Shown in pieces: positions 1 through 8,734 of a stretch of DNA of 64,000 bases; positions within the stretch are counted from its first letter, which is position 1, and every line of letters starts with the position of its first letter. The DNA comes from Ancylomarina salipaludis (GTDB taxonomy: Bacteria; Bacteroidota; Bacteroidia; Bacteroidales; Marinifilaceae): positions 124,001 to 188,000 of the forward strand of contig NZ_SAXA01000005.1 of NCBI RefSeq assembly GCF_004122035.1, given 5' to 3'. Under the pieces are notes generated by a model. That model did not search any database. It was not told the DNA's origin and was given only the letters and a program-made list of their open reading frames with translations. Both the position numbers and the translations under genes were made by a program.

Positions 1-1504
1 AACCTTCCTTCTGATTGATTTCGTCGAAAAACTCTTTTAGTTTGTAAAACAGTTTGAATGAAGGTTTTCTCATGATATCCAAAACTTCATCAGAAGTGTG
101 CTCAGGGGCAACTTTTAATCGTCCCGAGACGTGATTTTTAATTAGTTCAACAGCATATTCCTTGTTTGCTTTATTCACCTCTTCGTCTTTGGTTTTATGA
201 AGCATTAAGTCGTAACGTACACCACTGCCAATAAAAGATTTCTTCACCCCTGGAATTTTATCAACTTCCTTGTAGATATCCAGCATTGGCTGGTGATTGG
301 TATTCAGATTCGGGCAAACATTGGGGTGAATACACGAAGGGCGTCGACAAGTTTGACAAATACTTTCGAAAATACCTTTCATCTGATACATATTTGCTGA
401 AGGGCCTCCAAGATCAGATAAATAGCCTTTAAAATCAGGCATTTTGGTCACGTACTCAACTTCCTTGAGAATTGATTTTTTTGAACGATTTGCAATAAAT
501 TTACCTTGATGAGCAGAAATGGTACAGAATGAACAACCACCAAAACACCCTCTATGCATATTCACAGAGAATTTAATCATCTCGTAAGCAGGAATGGTTT
601 TTCCCTGATAGCGCGGGTGAGGCATTCGTGTGTAAGGCAAATCGAATATGGCATCCAGCTCTTTTTCTTTCATAACAGGATAAGGCGGATTGACTATAAC
701 CTCCGAATCCTTATAGGCTTGGACCAATTTTTTTGCCATCATGGAATTCGACTCCATTTCGATATGGCGGAAGTTGCCTGCAAATTTCTTTTTATCCTTT
801 AAGCATTCCTCATGCGAATACAGGACTTGTGTTTCCCACTTTTTCTTGGTTGGGTAAGCTTCACCTTTTTTGGCAATAAAAGAGGTTTGGGGTACGTTTT
901 TTAAGGTCTCAAAGGGAACGCCTTTTTTTAGTAGCCGAACAATTTCCTTTAAGGGTTTTTCACCCATTCCATAAACCAGTAAATCTGCAGAACTGTCGCA
1001 TAAAATACTTGGTCTTAGTTCATCCAACCAGTAGTCGTAGTGTGTGACACGACGTAAAGATGCCTCAATACCTCCCAATAGAATGGGCGTATCAGGATAC
1101 AGTTTTTTCAAAATCTGTGAATAGACGATACTTGGCTTGTCTGGGCGGTAACCATGCTTGCCTTCAGGTGTATAGGCGTCATCATGACGCAAACGACGAT
1201 TAGCCGTGTAATGATTTACCATGGAATCCATATTACCGGCCGTGATACCAAAAAACAGACGAGGTTGCCCCAATTTTTTAAAATCACGTAAATCATCACG
1301 CCAGTTAGGCTGAGGAACAATGGCCACTTTTAATCCTTCATTTTCCAGTATTCGACCAATCACGGCAGCACCGAATGAGGGGTGATCAACATAGGCATCA
1401 CCACTAAATAAAATAACATCCAGCTCTTCCCAGCCTCTTTCTTTCACTTCCTTTGCCGAAGTTGGTAACCATTGATTGTATCTTCCTGATATTTCGTCTT
1501 TCAT
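1..1504 (-). CDS. ygiQ: YgiQ-family radical SAM protein (C-terminus cut by window edge)
   Basis: I translated this frame directly on the minus strand; it runs open to base 1, so the C-terminus is missing. The N-terminal half carries the UPF0313/YgiQ signature segments WLPTSAKEV, SGDAYVDHPSFG, PQPNWRDDLRDF, GITAGNMDSMVN, RRLRHDDAYTP and GGIEASLRR. The radical SAM cluster motif is HRGCFGGCSFC (CxxxCxxC). The exact reaction of the family is not established, so no substrate is given. I place the start at the ATG ending at 1504, which gives MKDEISGRYNQWLPTS; an in-frame ATG at 1519 adds five residues. It is transcribed divergently from the histidinol-phosphatase gene. Confidence 0.93.
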   Translation of the reverse strand, partial: MKDEISGRYNQWLPTSAKEVKERGWEELDVILFSGDAYVDHPSFGAAVIGRILENEGLKVAIVPQPNWRDDLRDFKKLGQPRLFFGITAGNMDSMVNHYTANRRLRHDDAYTPEGKHGYRPDKPSIVYSQILKKLYPDTPILLGGIEASLRRVTHYDYWLDELRPSILCDSSADLLVYGMGEKPLKEIVRLLKKGVPFETLKNVPQTSFIAKKGEAYPTKKKWETQVLYSHEECLKDKKKFAGNFRHIEMESNSMMAKKLVQAYKDSEVIVNPPYPVMKEKELDAIFDLPYTRMPHPRYQGKTIPAYEMIKFSVNMHRGCFGGCSFCTISAHQGKFIANRSKKSILKEVEYVTKMPDFKGYLSDLGGPSANMYQMKGIFESICQTCRRPSCIHPNVCPNLNTNHQPMLDIYKEVDKIPGVKKSFIGSGVRYDLMLHKTKDEEVNKANKEYAVELIKNHVSGRLKVAPEHTSDEVLDIMRKPSFKLFYKLKEFFDEINQKEG

Positions 1505-1618
1505 CTTGATTCTTTTCATTGACAAGCTGCATTGCAAAACGCAAATAGCTTGATATACTCTCACACAATCCCGAATTTCATCGGGAAGTATCAAACCTGT
1601 TGTTTTTGTACTTTGGCG

Positions 1619-1626
1619 CAAAGTTA
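1619..1626 (-). promoter_or_regulatory. Predicted -7 promoter element for ygiQ
   Basis: Read on the minus strand this is TAACTTTG, an exact match to the Bacteroidota -7 consensus TAnnTTTG, about 115 bases upstream of the ygiQ start. It forms one side of the quasi-palindrome GTACTTTGGCGCAAAGTTAC. No clear TTTG -33 box was found at the usual distance, so this is a prediction from one element. Confidence 0.45.
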
Positions 1627-1687
1627 CTACTTTATTTATAAAGATTTTAAAGAAGCATTAATTTATACCATAGGTGTGATGATCTAT

Positions 1688-1695
1688 TATCTTTG
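1688..1695 (+). promoter_or_regulatory. Predicted -7 promoter element for the histidinol-phosphatase gene
   Basis: TATCTTTG matches TAnnTTTG exactly and lies 38 bases before the ATG at 1734, a normal leader length. The -33 element is not obvious. Confidence 0.5.
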
Positions 1696-1733
1696 GTGAC
1701 CTGGTATCTTTTAACAAAATTAGAACTCTAGTT

Positions 1734-2573
1734 ATGATGTATTTTTCATACCATACTCACACAGACTATTGTGATGGTAAGGCAAAAGCAGAGGCTTTTA
1801 TTCAGCGTGCGATTGAATTGCAAATGCATGCTGTGGGTTTTTCGTCACATGCTCCATTTCCTGTTGAGGTTTCCTGGAATATGGCGGAAAATCAGTTAAA
1901 CAATTACGTGAGTGAGATTAAAGCTTTGTCAGAAAAATATCAAAATGAAATTGATGTTTATCTTTCATTGGAATTGGATTATATTCCTGGTTTAACCAAG
2001 CCTTTTGCTCAGGTTAAAGAGGCTTTGGGTTTAGACTATACGATTGGTTCGGTGCATTTGATTCAATCACCTGTAGATAATGAATTCTTATTTTTAGATG
2101 GCCCGGATACGAATTATTCGCATGGACTGGAATGTTTATATCAAGGGGATATAAAAAAAATGGTTTCGGATTATTTTTCACAGGTTAATGAAATGATACT
2201 TGTTCAAAAACCTGATATCATAGGGCATATCGATAAGATAAAGATGAATAATAAGGGACGATATTTTTCTGAAGATGAAAAATGGTATCAGGACTTATTG
2301 AAAGAAACAATTGCTGTTATAAAAGAGACTGATTGTATTGTTGAGATCAATACCCGCGGTCTTTACACAAAAAAATCACCTGCCTTTTATCCGGATATTA
2401 ATTTTGCGAAAGCCTGCTTTAAAAACCAAATTCCAATGACGATAAGCACCGATGCACACCATCCCGATGAATTATTGTTGTATTTTGAAGAGGCCTCTGA
2501 AATGTTGAAAGAATCTGGTTATGATAGCATTCGTATTTATGATAAGGGGAAGTGGAAAAATATAGGCATATAA
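1734..2573 (+). CDS. PHP-domain histidinol-phosphatase
   Basis: This 279-residue protein is a PHP-superfamily metallophosphoesterase of the HisJ/HisK type, expected to convert L-histidinol phosphate to L-histidinol in histidine synthesis. Metal-binding segments appear in family order: HTHTDYCDG near the N-terminus, the GFSSHAPFP stretch, SLELDYIPG, IGSVHLI, DIIGHIDKIK, EINTRGL and the C-terminal STDAHHPDE. The length fits the family (about 260-285). Two consecutive ATG codons open the frame and either could be used. No other his genes are in the window, so the role rests on family membership; other PHP phosphoesterase substrates remain possible. Confidence 0.82.
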   Translation: MMYFSYHTHTDYCDGKAKAEAFIQRAIELQMHAVGFSSHAPFPVEVSWNMAENQLNNYVSEIKALSEKYQNEIDVYLSLELDYIPGLTKPFAQVKEALGLDYTIGSVHLIQSPVDNEFLFLDGPDTNYSHGLECLYQGDIKKMVSDYFSQVNEMILVQKPDIIGHIDKIKMNNKGRYFSEDEKWYQDLLKETIAVIKETDCIVEINTRGLYTKKSPAFYPDINFAKACFKNQIPMTISTDAHHPDELLLYFEEASEMLKESGYDSIRIYDKGKWKNIGI

Positions 2574-2703
2574 AATGTGAGGAATTTTGATTTATTATGA
2601 GAATAAATGCTATTTTTACTCGATTGAAAAACGACTGAGATCTTATTTGTATCAGGCTGAAAATGGTGTTTTTAACATTTTTACTGTTGGTTAGAAATAG
2701 ATC

Positions 2704-2724
2704 CTTTCAATTAAGTATTGAAAG
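2704..2724 (+). terminator. Weak hairpin after the histidinol-phosphatase gene
   Basis: CTTTCAAT and ATTGAAAG form an 8-bp stem with a 5-base loop. A pyrimidine-rich stretch follows a few bases later, but there is no clean T-run, so termination is only possible. The rest of the 284-base interval before 2858 shows nothing else I recognise. Confidence 0.3.
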
Positions 2725-2857
2725 TGTTCGGTCTTTTTCTTTTGTGAATTGATATAAGAAATTACACGTGGAATACATATTCTAAGGAATCATGTTTTTG
2801 TAGATATTAGACTGGAAATCTAGGTCTATAAGCCATATTAATATTAAATAATTACGC

Positions 2858-4660
2858 ATGAAATTGGTTGATCCCAAGGATTTGTTAAAAGCTAGTGAGA
2901 GTTTAAATTGGTTTGGAGGAGAGAGCTTTGCCAAGCTGCTGATGTATATTCTGCGTTTAAATAAATTGAACGATTTATATTCTGCAAATTGTGAGAAATC
3001 AGGTGTTGAATTCATTGATGGATTAATTGACGATCTAGGAATTAAATTTGAATTTGACGAGGAAGAGTTAAAGCGTATTCCTTTAAATGGTAGTTTTATC
3101 AGTATTTCCAATCATCCTTTTGGAGGGATTGATGGAATCTTATTAATAAAACTTCTAAGCGATATTCGTCCGGACTTTAAGGTGATGGCGAATTTCCTTC
3201 TTCAAAAGATAGAGCCACTTAAGGATTGTTTCCTTGGTGTTAATCCATTCGAGGATAGAAAAGGTGTTGCCTCAAGTATGGGGGGGATAAAAGAAGCTTT
3301 GCGTCATATGAGCGAAGGGGCTCCTCTTGGAATTTTTCCAGCGGGAGAGGTTTCAGCTTACCAATCTGAATCGAAAAATATTACTGATAAGCAATGGCAA
3401 CCATCTATTCTGAAATTTATTAAGAAGGCTGAAGTGCCAGTTGTTCCGATCCACTTTCAGGGAAGTAATAGTTTGATTTTTTATCTGATGGGTATGATTC
3501 ATCCTGTTTTAAGAACAGTGAAATTACCATCTGAATTATTAAATAAAAAGAACAAAACCATTCGTATTCGGATTGGAAATCCAATTTCGGTTAAGGATCA
3601 GAAAGGTTTTACAGATATCAATCAGTATGGACGTTTCTTAAGAGCAAAAACCTATATGCTGGGAAGTGCTGTTGAGGTGAAAAAGTTTTATGAAAATAAA
3701 TCCACGTCAAAAAAGAAAAAAGTTGAAGATGTAATTCCTCCAGTTGATACTCAGTTGATCATTAAGGAAGTCGAAAATCTGTCTGAACACCTCTTGTTTA
3801 AATCTAGAAATTTCTCGGTTTACTGCGCTCCTTCTGATGATATTCCAAATGTTTTAAATGAAATTGGTCGTTTAAGAGAAATCACTTTCCGCGAAGTTGG
3901 TGAAGGAACCAACCAAAGCATCGATGTGGATGAGTACGATTTGTATTATCATCAACTCTTTATTTGGGATGAAGAGAATCATAAAATTGTAGGCGCATAT
4001 CGTGTCGGAAAAGGTAAAGAAATTCTGAATAAATACGGATTGAAAGGTTTTTACTTGCAATCTTTATTTAAAATGAAAAAAGCCTTTCAGCCGGTTTTAA
4101 GCGAATCGATTGAGCTTGGACGATCTTTCATTGTTAAAGAGTATCAGAGAAAACCTATGCCTCTGTTCCTGTTGTGGAAGGGGATCATGTATTTTCTGCT
4201 AAAGAATCCTGAGTGTCGTTATCTGATTGGTCCTGTTAGTATTAGCAATGAATATTCTAATACATCAAAGGATTTGATTATTAAATTTATCATGCGAAAC
4301 TATTTCGATTATGAAATGGGACAGTTTATTAAGTCGCGTAATAAATTTAAAGTCAAAGTAAAGGGACTTGATATGGATATCTTGCTTGAGGCTGCAAAGA
4401 GCGATATCAATAAGCTTGATAAACTAATTGGTGATTTTGAGGTATCCAATGATAAGCTTCCGGTTCTACTTAAGAAGTATATTTCCTTAAATGCAAAAAT
4501 CATTGGTTTTAATATCGATCCTAATTTTAATGATTGTTTGGATGGTTTAATTGTTGTTGATTTGTTTGATGTTCCTGTAAATATGATAGAATCATTGACG
4601 AAGGAAATTAACAACGATGAAGTCTCTACTCGTTTTGCAACTCGTGAAAAGAAAAAGTAA
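2858..4660 (+). CDS. olsF: OlsF-like bifunctional acyltransferase (PlsC-type + GNAT-type)
   Basis: This 600-residue protein joins two acyltransferase domains. Residues about 60-270 are a PlsC/LPLAT domain with the acceptor motif NHPFGGIDG (about 85-93), NPFEDRKGV and GIFPAGEVSA (about 158-168). Residues about 305-520 resemble OlsB/hemolysin-type GNAT acyltransferases, with RLREITFREVGEG, GAYRVGKG, IELGRSFI and YLIGPVSIS. Domain order and length match OlsF of Flavobacterium and Serratia, in which the C-terminal half N-acylates an amino acid and the N-terminal half O-acylates the product to give an aminolipid. In Bacteroides the equivalent glycine-lipid enzymes are two proteins. The amino-acid acceptor (ornithine or glycine) cannot be read from sequence. 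It is monocistronic as far as I can see. Confidence 0.85.
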   Translation: MKLVDPKDLLKASESLNWFGGESFAKLLMYILRLNKLNDLYSANCEKSGVEFIDGLIDDLGIKFEFDEEELKRIPLNGSFISISNHPFGGIDGILLIKLLSDIRPDFKVMANFLLQKIEPLKDCFLGVNPFEDRKGVASSMGGIKEALRHMSEGAPLGIFPAGEVSAYQSESKNITDKQWQPSILKFIKKAEVPVVPIHFQGSNSLIFYLMGMIHPVLRTVKLPSELLNKKNKTIRIRIGNPISVKDQKGFTDINQYGRFLRAKTYMLGSAVEVKKFYENKSTSKKKKVEDVIPPVDTQLIIKEVENLSEHLLFKSRNFSVYCAPSDDIPNVLNEIGRLREITFREVGEGTNQSIDVDEYDLYYHQLFIWDEENHKIVGAYRVGKGKEILNKYGLKGFYLQSLFKMKKAFQPVLSESIELGRSFIVKEYQRKPMPLFLLWKGIMYFLLKNPECRYLIGPVSISNEYSNTSKDLIIKFIMRNYFDYEMGQFIKSRNKFKVKVKGLDMDILLEAAKSDINKLDKLIGDFEVSNDKLPVLLKKYISLNAKIIGFNIDPNFNDCLDGLIVVDLFDVPVNMIESLTKEINNDEVSTRFATREKKK

Positions 4661-4765
4661 GATATTTTCATTCTTTTTAACACAATATATTTAAGAAGCA
4701 GGGGTGTTTTAGTATAAAATTACGACCTTTGTCAACTGAATTTTTTATTTGAAAAAGCCTATCAC

Positions 4766-5413
4766 TTGGATATTCACTATATAATTAAAGGAATTGTTAT
4801 AGGACTAATGGCATCAATACCATTGGGTCCAATTGGTGTTTTAATCATTCAAAAGACACTACAGAAGGGAAGATTAGCTGGTTTTATTTCTGGGTTTGGA
4901 GCGGCGGTTGCCGACACATTGTTTGCTTCAATTGCTATTCTGGGTTTAGGATTTGTTATTAATTTTATTCAGGCTCAGGAATTTTATTTTCGATTGATTG
5001 GCTCTGTATTTTTAGTTTTTGTTGGTCTGCGAATTTTCTTTACCAATACCATTAAACAGTTTCGGAAATCTCAAACCCCGGGAAAACGTGGAATGCTAGG
5101 TGATTTTTTAGCTATCTTTTTTCTAACACTTTCAAATCCAATAGCAGTAATCTTTTTTGGGGCCATGTTTGCTGGAGCTTCGGTTTTTAGTGACGCGAAT
5201 TCAACTAAAGTTTCTTTGTTTTTGATGTTAGGTGTCTTGTTAGGAGGGGCAATTTGGTGGTATGCGCTTTCAACATTGGTGAATGTTTTCAGGAAAAAAT
5301 TCAGATTGAAGCAGATGTTTTGGATCAATAAAATTTCAGGTATTATTATCGCAGTTTTGGGTTTCTTGGTTTTTCTTTCTTGTTTCGAGCCTGTGAAATC
5401 ATTTTTGCAATAA
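4766..5413 (+). CDS. LysE/RhtB-family amino-acid exporter
   Basis: This 215-residue inner-membrane protein has about six hydrophobic segments and the family opening SIPLGPIGVLIIQKTLQKG, followed by GFGAAVADTLFA and TLSNPIAVIFF. LysE-family members export amino acids or related compounds by proton antiport; the substrate here is unknown. The start is a TTG: an in-frame stop lies at 4715, and the first in-frame ATG (codon 15) would remove the first membrane segment. The gene converges on the DUF2027-Smr gene and shares a terminator with it. Confidence 0.82.
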   Translation: MDIHYIIKGIVIGLMASIPLGPIGVLIIQKTLQKGRLAGFISGFGAAVADTLFASIAILGLGFVINFIQAQEFYFRLIGSVFLVFVGLRIFFTNTIKQFRKSQTPGKRGMLGDFLAIFFLTLSNPIAVIFFGAMFAGASVFSDANSTKVSLFLMLGVLLGGAIWWYALSTLVNVFRKKFRLKQMFWINKISGIIIAVLGFLVFLSCFEPVKSFLQ

Positions 5414-5431
5414 GTATACTATTGAGGATAT

Positions 5432-5472
5432 AAAAAAAAGGAGAAAGTAATTGAATTACTTTCTCCTTTTTG
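5432..5472. terminator. Bidirectional intrinsic terminator
   Basis: A perfect palindrome runs from 5435 to 5471: an 18-base arm (AAAAAGGAGAAAGTAATT), one central base, and its exact complement. A-rich and T-rich flanks let it serve both the exporter gene (plus) and the Smr gene (minus). Confidence 0.88.
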
Positions 5473-5492
5473 TTTGTATTAAATTGGGTAAT

Positions 5493-6512
5493 CTATCTGA
5501 TTGTTACCAATGTCGCACCATAGCCATACTCTTTAAACGAGGCATCTTGTGAACTGTGTTTTCGGTATTTTCTTTTAAGTTCTGATAACACTTTCTGCTT
5601 CAGAGTACCATTTCCTATCCCGTGAATAAAGACAATCTTAGCGCCTTTTTTTCCTTCATTTTCACGCATAATCTCGTGGAATTTATCCATTTGGAAATTT
5701 AGGATGTCAGCATTTGAGAAACCTGTAACCGAGTCAATCAGTTTGTTGATATGCAAATCGACTTCCAAAATATCGGTTTTAGGATTGATTTTAGGGCTTT
5801 CAATTTTCTTTGATTCTCCCTCTTTTTCACGAATCAGTTTATTAAAGTCTTTTTGACTGAGTTCTTCCAATTTATGCTCGATTTCTTCACCGGTAATCTG
5901 GTGAAGTATAACCTGTTCGTGGAAATAGTCAGTAAGCTTATATGAATTTGATTTGTAAAATTTCACAGCCTGAATCTTCACTGTTTTATTAATTGGTGCT
6001 TTGGGGGTAAAATCACCGGATTGATAATATAGGATTTGAAAGTGAAACGCACTTAAGTTTCCTAAATCCTTTTGATCGAATTCAGTTAATAAGATTTTTG
6101 AGTTTGGATCAATATTTCCTGTTGTGATCCCTTCGAATTTCAAACCATTCTGATTAAAGAAACTGTAAAGCAGTATCGAGTTGGTATCATTTATAAGGTA
6201 GAGTTCAAGCGGACTTGAGGTAATGTCGTAACCTGCACGGGGAACAAAGGCAAAATAGATGTCTTCTTTTTGAACTTTAAGAGGTTCATTTTTAGCAGTA
6301 GTCGCTTTTTGCTTTGTTGAAAGACTGTGTGAAGAAGAGGTGTTGCCTTCAGATTGGGATTCGATAACAACCAAATCTTTTTTCAAAGTTGGAATTTCAA
6401 AATCATCTTCTTCATTAAGAACCATTACGGTTTTGGCATCGATAATTCGGGTCACTCTTCCCCCTCCAATTTCGCTAAGAAATCTGACTTTATCTCCAAT
6501 ATTTATTTGCAT
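5493..6512 (-). CDS. DUF2027 and Smr domain protein
   Basis: This 339-residue protein has an N-terminal small beta domain (MQINIGDKVRFL...GGGRVTRI), a middle DUF2027 beta-rich region (about 90-230, starting YFAFVPRAG), and a C-terminal Smr domain (about 250-339) with LEVDLHIN, the conserved FIHGIGNGTLK loop and YGYGATLVTI. Smr domains are DNA or RNA nicking nucleases related to the MutS2 C-terminus. The combination is characteristic of Bacteroidota, and its cellular job is not established. It ends against the shared terminator with the LysE gene. Confidence 0.85.
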   Translation of the reverse strand: MQINIGDKVRFLSEIGGGRVTRIIDAKTVMVLNEEDDFEIPTLKKDLVVIESQSEGNTSSSHSLSTKQKATTAKNEPLKVQKEDIYFAFVPRAGYDITSSPLELYLINDTNSILLYSFFNQNGLKFEGITTGNIDPNSKILLTEFDQKDLGNLSAFHFQILYYQSGDFTPKAPINKTVKIQAVKFYKSNSYKLTDYFHEQVILHQITGEEIEHKLEELSQKDFNKLIREKEGESKKIESPKINPKTDILEVDLHINKLIDSVTGFSNADILNFQMDKFHEIMRENEGKKGAKIVFIHGIGNGTLKQKVLSELKRKYRKHSSQDASFKEYGYGATLVTIR

Positions 6513-6612
6513 GTGATATCTGATTTATTGCCAGCAGATGTGTTTCTTTTAAAAAATCACCCATAATGAGCGGAATCTGAGGCATTGTTTTATAATACGA
6601 ACAAAGTTAACT

Positions 6613-6620
6613 ATTTTTGC
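6613..6620 (+). promoter_or_regulatory. Predicted -7 promoter element for the QueA-like gene
   Basis: TATTTTTG fits TAnnTTTG. It overlaps a TTG codon that would otherwise be the longest possible start of the downstream frame, which argues that the true start lies further downstream. A good AGGAG Shine-Dalgarno sequence sits at 6645-6649. Confidence 0.5.
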
Positions 6621-6706
6621 ACACCAATTCTATTCTCCGACTCAGGAGAATTGTGATGTTGAGAAATATAATAGGAGAGATGGAAGTTAGAACCGAAGAT
6701 ACAGTA

Positions 6707-7915
6707 ATGAATCCACAGCACATTCAAATATCAGATTTTACATACGATTTACCGGATGAGAAGATTGCAAAATATCCTTTAAGTAAGCGTGAAGAGTCAA
6801 AGTTGTTGGTTTACAGGGGTAATGAAATAAAGGAGAGAGGATTTCAAAATCTGCCAGAAGAAATAGCTGAAGGAACAACCATGGTTTTTAATAATACCAA
6901 GGTGATTCAGGCCCGATTGATTTTTTATAAGGAAACGGGTGCCCGTATTGAGATTTTTTGTTTGGAACCTCTTAATCCTGCCGATTATAATTTAGCTTTT
7001 CAAGCAAAAGGGGTTTGTACCTGGAAATGTATCATTGGCAATCTGCGTAAGTGGAAGTCAGGTGTTTTAAAGATGAGCTTTATTTTTGAAGGAAAGGAAG
7101 AATATCTTTGTGCTGAGCATATTGAGAATTTGGATGGTGCTCATGAAATAAAATTTACCTGGGATAATCAGGAGTTAAGCTTTAGTGAAGTTCTTGAGCT
7201 GACAGGTAAAATTCCGATTCCACCTTATTTAAATAGAGATACTGAAAATACGGACTTGGTACGTTATCAAACGGTTTATTCAAAACACGAGGGATCGGTT
7301 GCTGCCCCTACCGCCGGTTTACATTTTACCGATTCTGTATTTAATCGCCTGGATGAAAATGGGGTGAATAGAGCTGAATTAACCCTTCATGTTGGAGCGG
7401 GAACATTTAAACCGGTTAAGGCTGAACAGATTGGAGATCATGAAATGCATACCGAGCATATTCAAGTAAACAAGGATAGTTTGCAACAAATAATCGATGC
7501 CGAAAATGGTATTGTAGCCGTTGGGACAACATCAGTTCGAACGCTTGAAAGCTTGTATTGGCTTGGGGTTAAGTTGCTGACAGGTAAAGAGAATCCTTAT
7601 TTGTTGGAACAATGGGATGCTTATAATCTTGATGGGACTTACTCACGTATTGATGCTTATCAGGCGATTATTGATTTTATGAAAAAGGAAAATCTGTCAT
7701 TATTTAATGCCGCAACGCAAATTATAATTGCTCCTGGCTATGAGTTTAAAATTATCTCGGGCCTGGTGACTAATTTCCATCAGCCTCAGAGTACTTTATT
7801 GTTATTAATTTCGGCCTTAGTGGGTGATAGGTGGCGTGATATTTATGATTATGCGTTGAATAATAAATTCCGATTTTTGAGCTATGGAGATAGTTCTTTA
7901 TTGATGAAGTCCTAA
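6707..7915 (+). CDS. QueA-like S-adenosylmethionine:tRNA ribosyltransferase-isomerase paralogue
   Basis: The family enzyme QueA transfers and isomerises the ribosyl group of SAM onto preQ1-tRNA to give epoxyqueuosine. Visible motifs are ISDFTYDLPDEKIAKYP, NNTKVIQARL, PPYLNRDTE, VAAPTAGLHFT, LHVGAGTFKPV, GTTSVRTLES and NFHQPQSTLL. From MNPQHIQI the protein has 402 residues, longer than true QueA (about 350), and it resembles the second, QueA-like copy found in many Bacteroidota, so the tRNA reaction is not certain. An in-frame ATG at 6656 has the better Shine-Dalgarno site (AGGAG) and would add 17 residues; the start is therefore open between the two. Confidence 0.8.
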   Translation: MNPQHIQISDFTYDLPDEKIAKYPLSKREESKLLVYRGNEIKERGFQNLPEEIAEGTTMVFNNTKVIQARLIFYKETGARIEIFCLEPLNPADYNLAFQAKGVCTWKCIIGNLRKWKSGVLKMSFIFEGKEEYLCAEHIENLDGAHEIKFTWDNQELSFSEVLELTGKIPIPPYLNRDTENTDLVRYQTVYSKHEGSVAAPTAGLHFTDSVFNRLDENGVNRAELTLHVGAGTFKPVKAEQIGDHEMHTEHIQVNKDSLQQIIDAENGIVAVGTTSVRTLESLYWLGVKLLTGKENPYLLEQWDAYNLDGTYSRIDAYQAIIDFMKKENLSLFNAATQIIIAPGYEFKIISGLVTNFHQPQSTLLLLISALVGDRWRDIYDYALNNKFRFLSYGDSSLLMKS

Positions 7916-8030
7916 AGTGAAGATATGTGAATAGAATTTATTATATTTATTACCGATAAGAGCTTTTTGCCATTTTTGCAAGGGTGCAAAGTCTGGGAAT
8001 CATCGTCTTAATTAAAGGAATACATCATTT

Positions 8031-8660
8031 ATGAGAAACCTCTTCTTTATAGTAGCTTGTTTACTTATATCGATTGTCATAGGCTTGTTTTCGCCCCTGA
8101 TTTCACCAGAATTATTTAATTTTGTTAAACCTCCTGAGGCGAAAGATTCAGAATATACTGAGCTTGTTGAGCTTGCCCCGGAAAGTAATTCTATAGAGTC
8201 CCACTCTAATCCAGAGATAAAGAAGGAAAAAGAGGCTCAAATTCCAATTAAAGTAAAGACGTCACCCAGTGATACTATCAGTGATGAAAATTATGTAGAG
8301 GAATTACCTCCGGAAACGCTTTTTCGAATTAACCGATATGGAAAATGGGAATTTTGGAATTATTATCGTGATGTAAGTCATATGAGTTTTTCGAAGAAAA
8401 TGAGAAACTTATATGAAGAAACTTACGGGATTAAAAATATAAAGGATAGTAAATTTAAATATTCCATTCACGTTTTTGCCAGCAAAAATGCAACGCGTAT
8501 GAGTCTGTTGAGATTGACGGGCTTGTATGAAAATTACGATAACGATGAACACCTTTATCGCTATTTTTATCGCAGCTACGATAACTATTGGGTTTGTAGA
8601 CGTGAGTTAAGAGATGTACGCTCTAAAGGTTTTCCAGATGCGTATATTGTGAAGCTATAA
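8031..8660 (+). CDS. Membrane-anchored protein with SPOR-like C-terminal region
   Basis: I do not recognise a named family over the full 209 residues. Residues about 3-27 form one hydrophobic segment that anchors the protein. A charged, proline- and glutamate-rich linker follows (about 35-90). The C-terminal third (about 140-209) has the spacing of a SPOR peptidoglycan-binding domain: KYSIHVFASKNATRMSLLRL, a tyrosine-rich RYFYRSY strand, and the ending GFPDAYIVKL, which is typical of Bacteroidota SPOR repeats. Binding to septal glycan is an inference from this resemblance. It stands alone between the QueA-like gene and xerD, with a shared terminator on its right. Confidence 0.55.
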   Translation: MRNLFFIVACLLISIVIGLFSPLISPELFNFVKPPEAKDSEYTELVELAPESNSIESHSNPEIKKEKEAQIPIKVKTSPSDTISDENYVEELPPETLFRINRYGKWEFWNYYRDVSHMSFSKKMRNLYEETYGIKNIKDSKFKYSIHVFASKNATRMSLLRLTGLYENYDNDEHLYRYFYRSYDNYWVCRRELRDVRSKGFPDAYIVKL

Positions 8661-8696
8661 ATTGAGCTAGAAATCAGAATCATAAAATAGAAGAAC

Positions 8697-8730
8697 AAAA
8701 AAAAGAGTAGCGATTGGCTACTCTTTTTTT
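8697..8730. terminator. Bidirectional intrinsic terminator
   Basis: The arms AAAAAGAGTAGC and GCTACTCTTTTT pair around the 5-base loop GATTG, with A and T runs outside. It serves the SPOR-like gene (plus) and xerD (minus). Confidence 0.88.
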
Positions 8731-8734
8731 GTGA

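Noticed and set aside
6617-6706. Longer QueA-like frame starting at TTG 6617
   Set aside because: The TTG lies inside the predicted -7 promoter element, and family homology begins near 6707; ATG 6656 is kept only as an alternative.
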